From Motiliproteus sp963974645 (GTDB taxonomy: Bacteria > Pseudomonadota > Gammaproteobacteria > Pseudomonadales > Balneatricaceae), in NCBI GenBank assembly GCA_963974645.1, contig CAXBEA010000003.1:1-64000 (forward strand): DNA of 64,000 nt. Reading direction: 5' to 3'. The number at the start of each line of letters is the position of its first letter. The stretch's first letter is position 1. This document shows positions 53,512 through 63,096 of the stretch, piece by piece. The position numbers were made by a program, and so were the translations under genes. A model generated the notes under the pieces. It was not told the origin of the DNA. It saw nothing but the letters and a program-made list of their open reading frames with translations, and ran no database searches.

Positions 53512-54402
53512 ATGCGTTACAGCCTGCGACAACTTGAAGTATTTCTGGAAACCGCGCATCGGCAGAACATCACCCGTGCTGCAGAATCCTTATCGATGTC
53601 GCAAAGCGCAGCCAGCAGCGCGCTCAAAGAGCTAGAACAGCAGTTTGATATCCAATTGTTCGATCGCGTCGGTAAGCGGTTGCAGCTCAATGAACTCGGC
53701 CGCTTATTTCAACCTCGCGCCGAAGCTTTGCTGGAGCAGGCGAGAGAGCTGGAGAATGACTTCAATCGTCATATGGATGCTGGACAACTCAAGGTAGGGG
53801 CCACCCTGACGATCGGAAATTATCTAATGGTGCCGTTGATGGCCCAATATATGTTAGCTCAGGATGCCAAAGTCAGCCTACAGGTGGGCAACACGCGCGA
53901 AATTGTCGAGCGGGTGGCCAACTTCGATCTTGATATTGGCTTGATAGAAGGTGAAGTCCAGCATTCTGAACTTAAGGTTACCCCCTGGCGTGACGATGAG
54001 CTTGTGGTTTTCTGCGCACCAGACCATCCGCTGGCAAGCTGCAAACGGCTCAGCGACAGGGAGCTGCAAACAGCCCAGTGGATTCTACGCGAACAGGGTT
54101 CAGGAACCCGTCAGGTATTCGAGAGAGCGCTGCATGGATTGCTGCCGCAGCTGCAAATAATGCTGGAACTTCAGCATACAGAGGCAATTAAACGCGCGGT
54201 GGAATCAGGTTTGGGGATCGGTTGCCTGTCCAGAATAGCCCTTGAGGAGGCGTTTAAGCACCGCACTCTGGTACGCCTATCAGTGCCTCAACGTGATTTC
54301 CGCCGTCGTTTTTATATTATCCTTCATAGACACAAATACCTCAGCGCCGGTATTCAACGCTGGTTATCACTCTGCGCAGAAGCCACGAGAGAGGTCGGCT
54401 AA
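53512..54402 (+). CDS. finR: LysR-type regulator, FinR-like
   Basis: 296 residues. The helix-turn-helix is at about 1-60 (MRYSLRQLEVFLETAHRQNITRAAESLSMSQSAASSALKELEQQF) and the co-inducer domain covers about 88-290. Divergent placement beside fpr with a 130-base shared promoter region fits FinR, which activates fpr under superoxide stress in Pseudomonas. The function here is inferred from that arrangement. Confidence 0.85.
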   Translation: MRYSLRQLEVFLETAHRQNITRAAESLSMSQSAASSALKELEQQFDIQLFDRVGKRLQLNELGRLFQPRAEALLEQARELENDFNRHMDAGQLKVGATLTIGNYLMVPLMAQYMLAQDAKVSLQVGNTREIVERVANFDLDIGLIEGEVQHSELKVTPWRDDELVVFCAPDHPLASCKRLSDRELQTAQWILREQGSGTRQVFERALHGLLPQLQIMLELQHTEAIKRAVESGLGIGCLSRIALEEAFKHRTLVRLSVPQRDFRRRFYIILHRHKYLSAGIQRWLSLCAEATREVG

Positions 54403-54475
54403 ACAGGGCTATTCAGGTATTATCGACTTCGTTTATCTGCCCCCATCCCCTCTCACTTTCTCAAGAAGTTAACCC

Positions 54476-54814
54476 ATGAATATCAATGACCCTTTCGGAC
54501 GCATGCAAGGTAAAGAGCAGCGTGACTATGAGTCTCTGCGTGCATCCTTGCAGCGTTCAGGCGTAACAGACCCTGCTGGCGCCCATCTATTGCTAGAAAA
54601 ACTCGGTAATAGGATGAAATATGGTTTGGCATTTATCCTTCCAACCACCCTAATCCTGGCTCTATTACTGCCCGAGATGCGGATAATCACCCTAGCGATT
54701 GGTGGACTCTTGGCGGTATGGATCGTCAATGCCTCGCGCCGAGGAAAGCAATACCTCGAGCGTTATATCGACGAAGAGTTAACCGACTCTAGCGATGACC
54801 AGCCAGCACCTTAG
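54476..54814 (+). CDS. small membrane protein of unknown function
   Basis: 112 residues. A soluble N-terminus (about 1-45, NDPFGRMQGKEQRDYESLRASLQ) precedes two membrane helices (about 49-65 and 69-85) and an acidic tail. It follows finR by 73 bases and is convergent with the lipoprotein operon, whose last stop lies 4 bases away. Not recognised. Confidence 0.72.
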   Translation: MNINDPFGRMQGKEQRDYESLRASLQRSGVTDPAGAHLLLEKLGNRMKYGLAFILPTTLILALLLPEMRIITLAIGGLLAVWIVNASRRGKQYLERYIDEELTDSSDDQPAP

Positions 54815-54818
54815 TCAC

Positions 54819-55799
54819 TTATTCACCGATCTGAGCGGAGCTGAGTAGTTGTATTAACTTATCCGCAACGGTTGCGGTGATCAGGTCGCGCAGCCGCTGT
54901 TCTACCATGCCGCTATCTTGGGCCGAGACCTTCACTGGCCAGCGCTGCTGTGCAATCACTTCGCCGTTGCTGTTACTTAATCCAAGCTGCATCGAGCCAC
55001 GTAACCAGTACCAACCCTGCTGCCAGACGACAGGCTCCCGATCCATCTGCGCGTTGAGATACAGCGATCCTTCAGCAGACACCCGAGCACCGATCTGACC
55101 GATAGCCTGTTCCAGGGCCGGTTGAAGATCAGGGACCGCAGAAAGATTGAAGCGCAACCCGGCCAACCGGTCACGTATCCGTTGTTTTAAGATGGCGATA
55201 GAGATAGACGGGGTTAGCTGACTGCCGCTAACGACCGACAGATTACGATTCAGCGGCGCGCGCTGACGCTGTAACTGATAAGCCTGCTGCAATGCGCTGA
55301 TCTGAACCACCGCATTGAGTTGGGCATTATCAGCGTAGCGCGAGAGCGCTTCTGTTTGCTGATCCAACAGTTCGATTTTTTGCCGAAGGCGCTGATCCGC
55401 TCCGCTGCGTTCCAGCGCAACCAAAACCAAATGCTGCTGCTTTTTACGCCAGTACTCAACCGGAACAGCGCCTTCAATCACCTGCGCGGTGCCGGTAATC
55501 AGCTGCCTCGTATTAACCTGTCTATTGATAGAGTCGGACACTTGATCCGTTGCCTGCCGAAACAGCGAGTAATCCGTGCTCTGTTCCTGCACCTCAACTT
55601 CAAACACCCGCGCCAGCGCAGCAAAAGCGCGCTGCTCCGCTTGCTCTCGGCTGCTGGCTTCTCCAACAGCAGTCAGATAGCGGCTGCTCGGATAGCTTTC
55701 CGCAACGCCGGTACTCCACGAAGGAGGTATGGATCCGCGGGTGGTACAGCCCGTAATAACAGCTACGAAACAGAAACAAAAAAACGTGTTGCGAATCAT
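54819..55799 (-). CDS. LPP20-family lipoprotein (large)
   Basis: 326 residues. Lipoprotein signal peptide with lipobox VITGC (Cys at about residue 18). An LPP20-type domain follows (YLTAVGEASSREQAEQRAFAALARVFEVEVQEQS, about 41-75, and a middle helical region), then a beta-rich C-terminal domain. It is the last gene of a four-gene lipoprotein operon with lpoB. Likely outer-membrane attached; function unknown. Confidence 0.82.
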   Translation of the reverse strand: MIRNTFFCFCFVAVITGCTTRGSIPPSWSTGVAESYPSSRYLTAVGEASSREQAEQRAFAALARVFEVEVQEQSTDYSLFRQATDQVSDSINRQVNTRQLITGTAQVIEGAVPVEYWRKKQQHLVLVALERSGADQRLRQKIELLDQQTEALSRYADNAQLNAVVQISALQQAYQLQRQRAPLNRNLSVVSGSQLTPSISIAILKQRIRDRLAGLRFNLSAVPDLQPALEQAIGQIGARVSAEGSLYLNAQMDREPVVWQQGWYWLRGSMQLGLSNSNGEVIAQQRWPVKVSAQDSGMVEQRLRDLITATVADKLIQLLSSAQIGE

Positions 55800-55869
55800 A
55801 AAGATATCCTTGCGCTATTGCTCCATACTGAACTGCGTACTGAATCCAGCACAGGCTCGAGGAAGAGAT

Positions 55870-57240
55870 CTAGTGCAGAACCAAAGTCCCCAGAGGGCGA
55901 TAACTGTTAGCAATTAGTAACTGTGTCGCCCCGGCTTTAACTTCAAGTCGCCGTGATCTGGGAGGACTGCCTGATGCCTTCTTGTTTAAATCGACGCTGT
56001 TTAAATCGACGGGGGTTACATCGGCGCCCTTCACAGCGACTGCCTTAGCATCGAGATCGCCTAAATCGATATATGAGCCTGCAGGAAGCTGAATAACGCC
56101 TATCTGGATAACCGCAGGCAACAGATTCCAACTGCGAATATCCGCTGTTTCAGTCAGGATAGCCGTTAGGTCGCTCAGCAGACCTAATATTGGATCTTTT
56201 TTACGACTATTTTTTACCAGCTGATGTTTTGCGGTGACCCGAGCAAGGCTTAAAGCAATTCGTTTCGCCTGGCCAGCTTGGAGTGCTTCTCTGGCTAACT
56301 CATCGACATCTTCCAAAAGCTGCAACTTCACCTGCTCGGTACCTAATGGCTGCGAAGTTACAAGGGGGTACCCCGTTTTAGGGGGGTAATAGGGTTGAGC
56401 AATAGTGACATGATGCGCCAATGAGGGTACATAGAGACTGATCATCTGTTGTTGTTTGGAGGGAACCTTGCCTTTGAGATAGAGCAGCATGACCTCACCG
56501 TAGTTCTCAGGAAGTGTCATTAACGCTCGAGGAAACCTTGTTCGGTATTGCTGATACTCGCTTTCCTGCCCTAATTGCTGACTAATCTGTAGCAGTCGCT
56601 GCTGCAAGAGATCGGGAATCGGCAGTTTTCGCCGGGTAAGAATCTGCTCTGCCTTGCGGTAACTGATCATGGCATCTGACCACTCAGTGTTCAGTTCAAA
56701 GATGATCCCTGAAATAAATCGAGCACTGGCAAGATCTGCATTTTCATCCGCTAATTCCCGAATTCTCAAGTCCGATTGAAGCGCTTCCACCCGGGCACTG
56801 GAGAGATCCTGTAGCGCCAGATAATTCAGCGCCATCAGCGTATGCAGCAGCACCCGCTCACTAGGGGTAGCACTATAAACAGTAAAGGTTTCATTGATCG
56901 TACTGGAGGTTAGCCCCTCCGTTAGGCTCAGCGCCTGGACCTTTTCCAGGGCGATTTTAGCAGCCTCCAGATCTTGATTGCTGCGCTGGTAGTTTCCCAG
57001 TAAATGATGCACTAAGCCCCTATTCAGCAGGTGCATCGGCAGATCCCGATCATTGGGTGACTGCGATTCCAGCTTCGCCAACGTTTCCGTCAATGAGTGG
57101 CTGTCGAGATAGCGGCCAACGCCGGTACTCTGCCACTGCTGTAGCGCACAGCCCTGAAACAGCAATGACAAAAGCACTAACAAACCAGCCCTTGCTCTAT
57201 GCCCTCTAGCTGCGCCTATACTCCAGCGGGACCCTTGCAT
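55870..57240 (-). CDS. COG3014-type lipoprotein with TPR-like repeats
   Basis: About 456 residues from the favoured start. Signal peptide with an unusually long basic N-region and lipobox LFQGC. Helical repeats follow (LLNRGLVHHLLGNYQRSNQDLEAAKIAL, LLHTLMALNYLALQDLSSARVEALQ), then a beta-rich region. The start is uncertain: in-frame ATGs exist at 57240, 57264, 57276 and further upstream, none with a strong ribosome site. Third gene of the lipoprotein operon after lpoB. Confidence 0.78.
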   Translation of the reverse strand: MQGSRWSIGAARGHRARAGLLVLLSLLFQGCALQQWQSTGVGRYLDSHSLTETLAKLESQSPNDRDLPMHLLNRGLVHHLLGNYQRSNQDLEAAKIALEKVQALSLTEGLTSSTINETFTVYSATPSERVLLHTLMALNYLALQDLSSARVEALQSDLRIRELADENADLASARFISGIIFELNTEWSDAMISYRKAEQILTRRKLPIPDLLQQRLLQISQQLGQESEYQQYRTRFPRALMTLPENYGEVMLLYLKGKVPSKQQQMISLYVPSLAHHVTIAQPYYPPKTGYPLVTSQPLGTEQVKLQLLEDVDELAREALQAGQAKRIALSLARVTAKHQLVKNSRKKDPILGLLSDLTAILTETADIRSWNLLPAVIQIGVIQLPAGSYIDLGDLDAKAVAVKGADVTPVDLNSVDLNKKASGSPPRSRRLEVKAGATQLLIANSYRPLGTLVLH

Positions 57241-57364
57241 TGATCTAGGTAGCAGAGCACGCATAGACCAACGCATCGGTGCATCTGTTAATGCAACGTT
57301 TGAAGCCTGGATTAACAGCCACATGCGTAAATGCTGCATGCTGATCTGACTTAGCACGCCTGAT

Positions 57365-57955
57365 TTAATAGCGCAGTTTACTGTTCTCAACCAACTTCTT
57401 GATTTTCTTCTGCCCCAGCCACACCTTACGATTATCCTTCATGCTGATGAGAGTCAGATCGACTTGGTAATAGCGGACCTGATCTTTGGACGCCACATCG
57501 ATAATAGTATTGATCTGCCCCTTCAGCATGAAATCAGCCCCTGTTTCGTTACCCGCAGCATTACGGGTCTTTGCAGTTGCATTCAGGTCCTGATCAACCC
57601 GTTCTTTACGTATTTCTGAACGCTCCTGGCTCGAGGCTACGAAATCGACCCTTCCAGAGTTAATCAAAGCACGCTCCATATCGCTGACAAAGGTGTTGAT
57701 ATTGATATGCTCATGGCTGAGGTTTTGAACCGTCCCAACGATAACTGTTGGCTGTCGCCCCTGCCCTGTCTCATGCTGTGATATCCATGGGTGGGACAGC
57801 GCATCCTGAATCATCTCCTGCGCCACCATCCGCGAGTCCGTATCGTTCCAACTGCCGCTCAGATCGACCGCCTGATTCGGATCAAGCCGAGTCACCTGAG
57901 TGCTGCAGCCTACAGCTAAAAAAAGAGCTATGAGTAATGTAGACCAGCGCATCAT
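57365..57955 (-). CDS. lpoB: penicillin-binding protein activator, LpoB type
   Basis: 196-residue outer-membrane lipoprotein with lipobox AVGCS. It carries LDPNQAVDLSGSWNDTDSRMVAQEMI, PTVIVGTVQNLSHEHINI and GADFMLKGQINTIID. LpoB reaches through the peptidoglycan to stimulate PBP1b transpeptidase activity (known from E. coli). The long disordered proline-rich linker of enterobacterial LpoB is absent. Its start overlaps the upstream lipoprotein gene by four bases (ATGA). Confidence 0.88.
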   Translation of the reverse strand: MMRWSTLLIALFLAVGCSTQVTRLDPNQAVDLSGSWNDTDSRMVAQEMIQDALSHPWISQHETGQGRQPTVIVGTVQNLSHEHININTFVSDMERALINSGRVDFVASSQERSEIRKERVDQDLNATAKTRNAAGNETGADFMLKGQINTIIDVASKDQVRYYQVDLTLISMKDNRKVWLGQKKIKKLVENSKLRY

Positions 57956-58512
57956 TTTTGAGTTTCCTTCATCAACTGTTTGAATTTACTATCTGAATGC
58001 TCAGCAATATATTTCTGCAGCTCCGCTGAGAGCGCGGTAGAAGCAGAGAGTAACTTGTCTAGCTGCTCCATATCCAGTTCGGCAAAGGCATAGAGGCTGC
58101 CTGTGTCTGGGTCAACCCAGCGGGCGATAATACGGGCACCAGAGAGCACCGTTCGGGTTGAGCTATGCAGGGCTTGCTCAACCGCCTCACTGTTCTGGGT
58201 ACCCGAATACTGACTAAAATCCTTAAGGGTACTGTCTATATAGGTGGAAAGAATGCGTGCGATCTCCGCCCTCGCCCGATTATCTGCCGTGTTACGCTGC
58301 AGCGAAACATCATTCATGGCCGACGCCATGCCAACGCCTTGAAGCAATCGCCCCGATTCATTATCAACGGCTTGGGTTCCCACATTGACCCAATCAGGCG
58401 CATCAGAGAGCCCCAGATCACTCTCAAGAATCCGCTCTGAGGAGCAGCCAGAAAACAGGAACAATCCCAACAATAGAGCCATCCCTGCAGGTAATTTTTT
58501 CAATAGTCTCAT
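57952..58512 (-). CDS. LPP20-family lipoprotein (small)
   Basis: 186 residues. Signal peptide with lipobox LFSGCSS and an LPP20 domain (APDWVNVGTQAV..., GVGMASAMNDVSLQRNTADNRARAEIARIL, about 65-95), ending in an acidic-to-basic helical tail. First gene of the operon: small LPP20-like, lpoB, COG3014-type, large LPP20-like. The operon makes a peptidoglycan-synthesis or envelope-assembly role plausible. Confidence 0.84.
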   Translation of the reverse strand: MRLLKKLPAGMALLLGLFLFSGCSSERILESDLGLSDAPDWVNVGTQAVDNESGRLLQGVGMASAMNDVSLQRNTADNRARAEIARILSTYIDSTLKDFSQYSGTQNSEAVEQALHSSTRTVLSGARIIARWVDPDTGSLYAFAELDMEQLDKLLSASTALSAELQKYIAEHSDSKFKQLMKETQK

Positions 58513-58635
58513 GTTGCTTCCTCTCTCATTCTATATCGCCTATGTCCTTCTGGCTTATCGTCCCATCTCCTCGACGCACAAGAGATCGATCCTTAGAAAG
58601 CCACTTTAAGCTTAGCCACTTTGTCGTGTTTAAGC

Positions 58636-60372
58636 TCAATAGTCACTCAAATTATGCACGCGTACCCAATCTAAAAATTGGGGCGCCGTTAGGGGAGCTG
58701 AATAATAGTAACCTTGCAACAGATCACAGCCCAGTGCCTGTAAAAAAGTAACTTGATCACTCGCCTCAACCCCCTCTGCAACCAGTTGCAGATCCAGACT
58801 TTTAGCCATAGCGACAATCGCCTTAACCAGCTTTGCGCTGCCTCTATTAGCAGGAATGTCGACAATAAAACTGCGATCGATTTTGAGGGTATCAAATGGA
58901 TAGTGCTGCAGGTAACTTAAGGAGGAGTACCCGGTACCGAAATCATCGATCGATAACTTGATCCCCAGTCGGCTAAGCTGGTCCAGCCGACTGGCGGCTT
59001 GTTCTCTATTTTCCACCAACACCCCTTCGGTCACCTCCAGTTCGAGGCAAGCAGCGGGCAGTTGATGTTTTGCCAATACGGACGCTACGGTCTCGACAAA
59101 GCTGGCGTGACATAGCTGGCGTGGGGATACATTGACGGCAACAAAACGCGGTGTGTAGCTCAGATCCATCCAGGCTCTGGCTTGCTCGCAGGCCTGATCA
59201 AGACACCAACTACCAATCCGATCGATCATACCAATCGCTTCAGCCAAGGGGACAAACTGCTCGGGGGGGATAGCGCCAAGACGGGGGCTATCCCAGCGCA
59301 TCACCGCTTCTGCGCCAAGAACCTTGCCATCCAACCCCACCAAAGGCTGGTAGTGCACTGAAAGCTCACCCCGGTCGAGGGCAAAGCGAAACTCGGATTC
59401 AAGCTGCTGGCGCCTTAAGGCTTGTTGTTCAAGTTCTGGAACATACAGCGAGATCCTATCCCGCCCCCGTTTTTTAGCCCGATAGAGTGCCGTATCCGCA
59501 TGACGAAATAGCCGCACCGGATCTCGCCCATCATCAGGAAATACCGAGACACCGAAACTCAAACCGACAAAGAGGGTATTTCCGGCAACGCTAAAGGGCA
59601 CAGAAAAGTCATCCCGGATAGCATTGGCAACCTGCTTTACAGCTTCTTTGCTGGCTTGATTGGCGGCAAGTAGCACGAACTGATCACCACCCAAACGGCA
59701 TAATCGATCGGTCGGTCCAAGTCGCAACTTAAGTCGTTCAGAAACAGCCAGTAGCAGTTGATCGGCAGCGCTGTGGCCAAGACTCTCATTGAATTGTTTA
59801 AACCGGTAGATATCAATACTGAGCAAACCGATACAGGGGGTTGGCTCAGCGGCCTGCGCAATCTGTTGGCAGAGTATATCGTAGACCTGAAACCGTGTTG
59901 GCAAGCCGGTTAGCGCATCGATACCCGTATGCTGAAACAACCAGTGTTCATACTCCAAGCGTTCGACCAGATCCTCCATCAGCATTAACGAGTGCGGGGT
60001 CTGGTTTGGCCCGTTGAACAGCGAAACATGCACCCGCTGCCAACTCGGTTTTCCGTTGTGGCGTCGATTACAGAGTTCGCCACTCCAATGACCTTCCCTG
60101 CTCAATGCATGATCGAGTGACTGGTAGACCGGCTCGGGGGTCAACTCCGATCGCAACAATCGATAATGTTGTCCCAGCAATCCTGAGGCCGAATACCCCG
60201 AACTCAGACAACAGGCAACATTGACGTAACAGATAATGCCGGCACTGTCGGTCACCAGCACCGCAAGCGGCGAACGATCGAATAACGTATGCAACTGGTC
60301 AATACCCAGGCTGCGCCCGGTTAACAATTCTGTTTGATTAGCAGTGGTGAGGCTCAGCATGATAGCCCTCAA
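58636..60372 (-). CDS. PAS-GGDEF-EAL protein, likely c-di-GMP phosphodiesterase
   Basis: 578 residues: PAS domain (about 25-140), GGDEF domain (about 150-305) and EAL domain (about 315-570). The cyclase site reads GGDQF at 228-232, so cyclase activity is doubtful. The EAL signature is EAV at 355-357 but keeps the metal-binding Glu. Other catalytic blocks are intact: NVSPRQL, ELEVTEGVL, SIDDFGTGYSSLSYL, LKIDRSFI and AEGVEASDQ. It should degrade c-di-GMP, with the GGDEF half regulatory. Cytosolic; not linked to its neighbours. Confidence 0.88.
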   Translation of the reverse strand: MRAIMLSLTTANQTELLTGRSLGIDQLHTLFDRSPLAVLVTDSAGIICYVNVACCLSSGYSASGLLGQHYRLLRSELTPEPVYQSLDHALSREGHWSGELCNRRHNGKPSWQRVHVSLFNGPNQTPHSLMLMEDLVERLEYEHWLFQHTGIDALTGLPTRFQVYDILCQQIAQAAEPTPCIGLLSIDIYRFKQFNESLGHSAADQLLLAVSERLKLRLGPTDRLCRLGGDQFVLLAANQASKEAVKQVANAIRDDFSVPFSVAGNTLFVGLSFGVSVFPDDGRDPVRLFRHADTALYRAKKRGRDRISLYVPELEQQALRRQQLESEFRFALDRGELSVHYQPLVGLDGKVLGAEAVMRWDSPRLGAIPPEQFVPLAEAIGMIDRIGSWCLDQACEQARAWMDLSYTPRFVAVNVSPRQLCHASFVETVASVLAKHQLPAACLELEVTEGVLVENREQAASRLDQLSRLGIKLSIDDFGTGYSSLSYLQHYPFDTLKIDRSFIVDIPANRGSAKLVKAIVAMAKSLDLQLVAEGVEASDQVTFLQALGCDLLQGYYYSAPLTAPQFLDWVRVHNLSDY

Positions 60373-60636
60373 TTATAAAACACTGACAACCGCAACGGAG
60401 CGGCTCTAAATTCTAGATCAGTCCAGTAAATAGTAGATTCTGTTCGATCTAATTCTGCTCGGTTTAATAAAGAATAGTCGGACACCGGCGAGTAGGTCTA
60501 TCTATGATGAATTCAACCAGGGCGTTCTAGGTACCCTTACAACAGTTCAGCAGCTGGATCAAATAATTATGGTTGCGTTGGACCTCTTCCCTCTTCTACA
60601 GTGTCCGAGTATTCAATACGTGAGAGAGCTACCCGT

Positions 60637-61023
60637 ATGTCAAATTACCCCACATTAACAGAGATGGGCGTACTAGCCTTCAAGGATATCGTCAAATACA
60701 GCCTCCGGCAGGAGGATGAAGGCGACGTACTGAAAATATATTTCCGCCGCGAAAAAGGGTCGTTACTGCCCAAGAGCAAAAAATTCAAATTTGGCCGTTC
60801 GCACAAAACCGTACGCGTCGATAGCAGCCAGGATAAATATCACGAGATCACAGAGATGTCGTCATTTCTGATGAAGGCTGTCGATGAACTGCACGAATTG
60901 GTTAAGCATGAGCATGAAGTGATCGATATTAAGGCGAAGCTTCACGACGATATCAATCACTTAGAAAAAGTGGTGATGAGCAAACTGAATGAAATCCGCC
61001 GTGATATCGAAAAAATAAAGTAA
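60637..61023 (+). CDS. DUF3461 family protein
   Basis: 128 residues. N-terminal block NYPTLTEMGVLAFKDIVKYSL and LKIYFRREKGSLLPKSKKFKFGR are the family hallmark, with a C-terminal coiled coil (about 75-128). Function unknown. I chose the ATG at 60637, where the family homology begins; a GTG 12 codons upstream is possible. Confidence 0.87.
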   Translation: MSNYPTLTEMGVLAFKDIVKYSLRQEDEGDVLKIYFRREKGSLLPKSKKFKFGRSHKTVRVDSSQDKYHEITEMSSFLMKAVDELHELVKHEHEVIDIKAKLHDDINHLEKVVMSKLNEIRRDIEKIK

Positions 61024-61071
61024 TCTAAAACACCTAACTTTGGTTGCACTGCCTCATCTGTTCAATCTCAA

Positions 61072-63096
61072 CTAAAGGCGTCTAATCTGGCTTCGGAGCA
61101 GGGCTAATTGTTGTGATTGCCCTGCACCTTCTGGTCCATAGAGCAGGGGGACAAGGGACTGCTCGATCGACAGTAGCTGTGCAGCCTGATCGGGCCGAAG
61201 CTGCCGCAACCGCTGAAAATAACCCCGAGGCGTTTCAGACCGGTTGACGCCCAACCCACGCCGCGCCATTTTCTGACACAAGGATTGATAGGTTCGCACG
61301 TAGGGATCGCTGTGTCGGGTTCGACGGCTGCGGCCAAACAACCAAAATGACAGCGCCGCCATCACTAGGCCCACGGCCGTTAGCAGCATCAACCCTAGCA
61401 AGCGAAAATCGACTCGGTCAAAAAACCGACCTAATAGTTGCTGTTGGGCACCCGCATCGTAGCTCACCACCAATCGATGCCAAGCATAATTAACATAGTC
61501 CCAGCTCAGCCGTAACTGGCTCACCCAGGCAAGGTGGCGATACCGTAAAGGCGAGAAAGGGCTGCCCTCAAGAAAACTAGCCTCAGCTGCCAGCGCCTGT
61601 TCAACCCCTTGTTCTACCCGCTCGGGAGCCACATACGCGGTGGGATCGGCTCTAACCCAGCCGCGATTCGGCAGCCACACCTCAGCCCAGGCATGGGCAT
61701 CAAATTGATGTACCAGCAGATGTCCGCCTAGTGGATTAACCTCACCGCCCTGGTAGCCTGCAACCATACGCGCAGGTAAACCCGCCGCTCGCATTAAAAA
61801 TACGAAAGCACCGGCATAGTGGCTACAGAAGCCACTACGACTCTCAAACAGAAATTGATCGATACGATCATCGCTGAGCAGAGGTGGCCGCAGGGTATAA
61901 CGGAACGGCTGCTCCCGAAACAGGCTAAGCACGCGTTCCATATAGATCTCTGATGAGGGAGACTCGGCGAGCAACTGCAGCGCTAGCTCACGACTACGGG
62001 GGTCCCCTGTCTCAGGGAGTTGCAGGTTGAGCTGCCGCAGCCATTGTGGCAGTTTCTGGGCATCCAGCCCAACCGCCAAGCTCGACTCAACCTGATAGCT
62101 AAACGGCTGAGCAACGGGGTTTTGGCTGAGCAGTCGATGATCTCTACTACTACCGACACCAGGGGTTTCGCTGCGCGCCCATGCTAGCGCAAATAGCCAG
62201 CGCTGATCCGTTGGCTCCATCATCACCCTATAGCTATAATCAGGTTTTGCAGCCGTTAGCTTCGGCTGCCAGGGTGCCGGCCCTGCCCCCCAATGCGTCA
62301 AGGATTTAGCGTCCATATCGACGCCACCACGACTCCAGGTTTTGCCATCGTAGTGATTCAGGACCAGAGCCCGCCAATAGCGCTGCGCGGGAGGTGGCAT
62401 TACCCTCTCTTTATCAAACTCAACCCTGAATGCCAAAGCGTCAGAACGGCTTAGCTGGGCAATGTCGCCTGGGGTGACCTGCTCACTTAATCCTGTTTTA
62501 GCGCCTGTACCTCCCAAGTCCAGCGCCCATATAGGGCCTATTCTTGGTACCAGCACAAACAGAATCAGCATCACCGGCAGGCTATGCCCTAACAAGCGTA
62601 AACTTGCAATCAGAGTGCGCCGCGGCCGGGTATCCAGCAGCGATTGATTCAGTCCCAGTAACGCCGCCGTAATCAGGATACACACCAACGCCATATAAGC
62701 GCTAGTGAGCATCGACTGGTCAAAAAAGAACGCTACAGCGACAACAAAATAGCCCAAAATAACGACAATAAAGGCATCTCTAAGATGATGGGTCTCCATT
62801 AATTTAAAACAAAAACCCAGTATCAGTAATGCCGATCCTGCTTCAGGTCCTGCCAGGGTACCGTAGTGAGCATAGACAGCAGCACCCCCTGAAAACACCA
62901 ATAATGCCCGCACCAAACCACCAGGCAGTGACCAACGGCCTCGATACACCATCACCCGCCAGCCACCACAGAGCAAACAGATTAACGTCACCCAGATCGG
63001 TAGCCGGCTTACATGGGGAACAATCGCCCCAAACATAGCTACCAACAGCCAGACCAGACCGTTTCTAGGAATTTGAAACGAAGCTGTGGCGGTCAT
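61072..63096 (-). CDS. tgpA: TgpA-like transglutaminase membrane protein
   Basis: 674 residues. Several N-terminal membrane helices (about 10-190, DUF3488 region) precede a periplasmic transglutaminase-like domain with C424 in SGFCSHYAGAF, His in HAWAEVWL and Asp in RADPTAYV. A further membrane helix (about 565-585) and a short cytoplasmic tail end it. TgpA is a periplasmic transglutaminase needed for viability in Pseudomonas aeruginosa. It overlaps the DUF58 gene by four bases, the usual arrangement. Confidence 0.92.
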   Translation of the reverse strand: MTATASFQIPRNGLVWLLVAMFGAIVPHVSRLPIWVTLICLLCGGWRVMVYRGRWSLPGGLVRALLVFSGGAAVYAHYGTLAGPEAGSALLILGFCFKLMETHHLRDAFIVVILGYFVVAVAFFFDQSMLTSAYMALVCILITAALLGLNQSLLDTRPRRTLIASLRLLGHSLPVMLILFVLVPRIGPIWALDLGGTGAKTGLSEQVTPGDIAQLSRSDALAFRVEFDKERVMPPPAQRYWRALVLNHYDGKTWSRGGVDMDAKSLTHWGAGPAPWQPKLTAAKPDYSYRVMMEPTDQRWLFALAWARSETPGVGSSRDHRLLSQNPVAQPFSYQVESSLAVGLDAQKLPQWLRQLNLQLPETGDPRSRELALQLLAESPSSEIYMERVLSLFREQPFRYTLRPPLLSDDRIDQFLFESRSGFCSHYAGAFVFLMRAAGLPARMVAGYQGGEVNPLGGHLLVHQFDAHAWAEVWLPNRGWVRADPTAYVAPERVEQGVEQALAAEASFLEGSPFSPLRYRHLAWVSQLRLSWDYVNYAWHRLVVSYDAGAQQQLLGRFFDRVDFRLLGLMLLTAVGLVMAALSFWLFGRSRRTRHSDPYVRTYQSLCQKMARRGLGVNRSETPRGYFQRLRQLRPDQAAQLLSIEQSLVPLLYGPEGAGQSQQLALLRSQIRRL

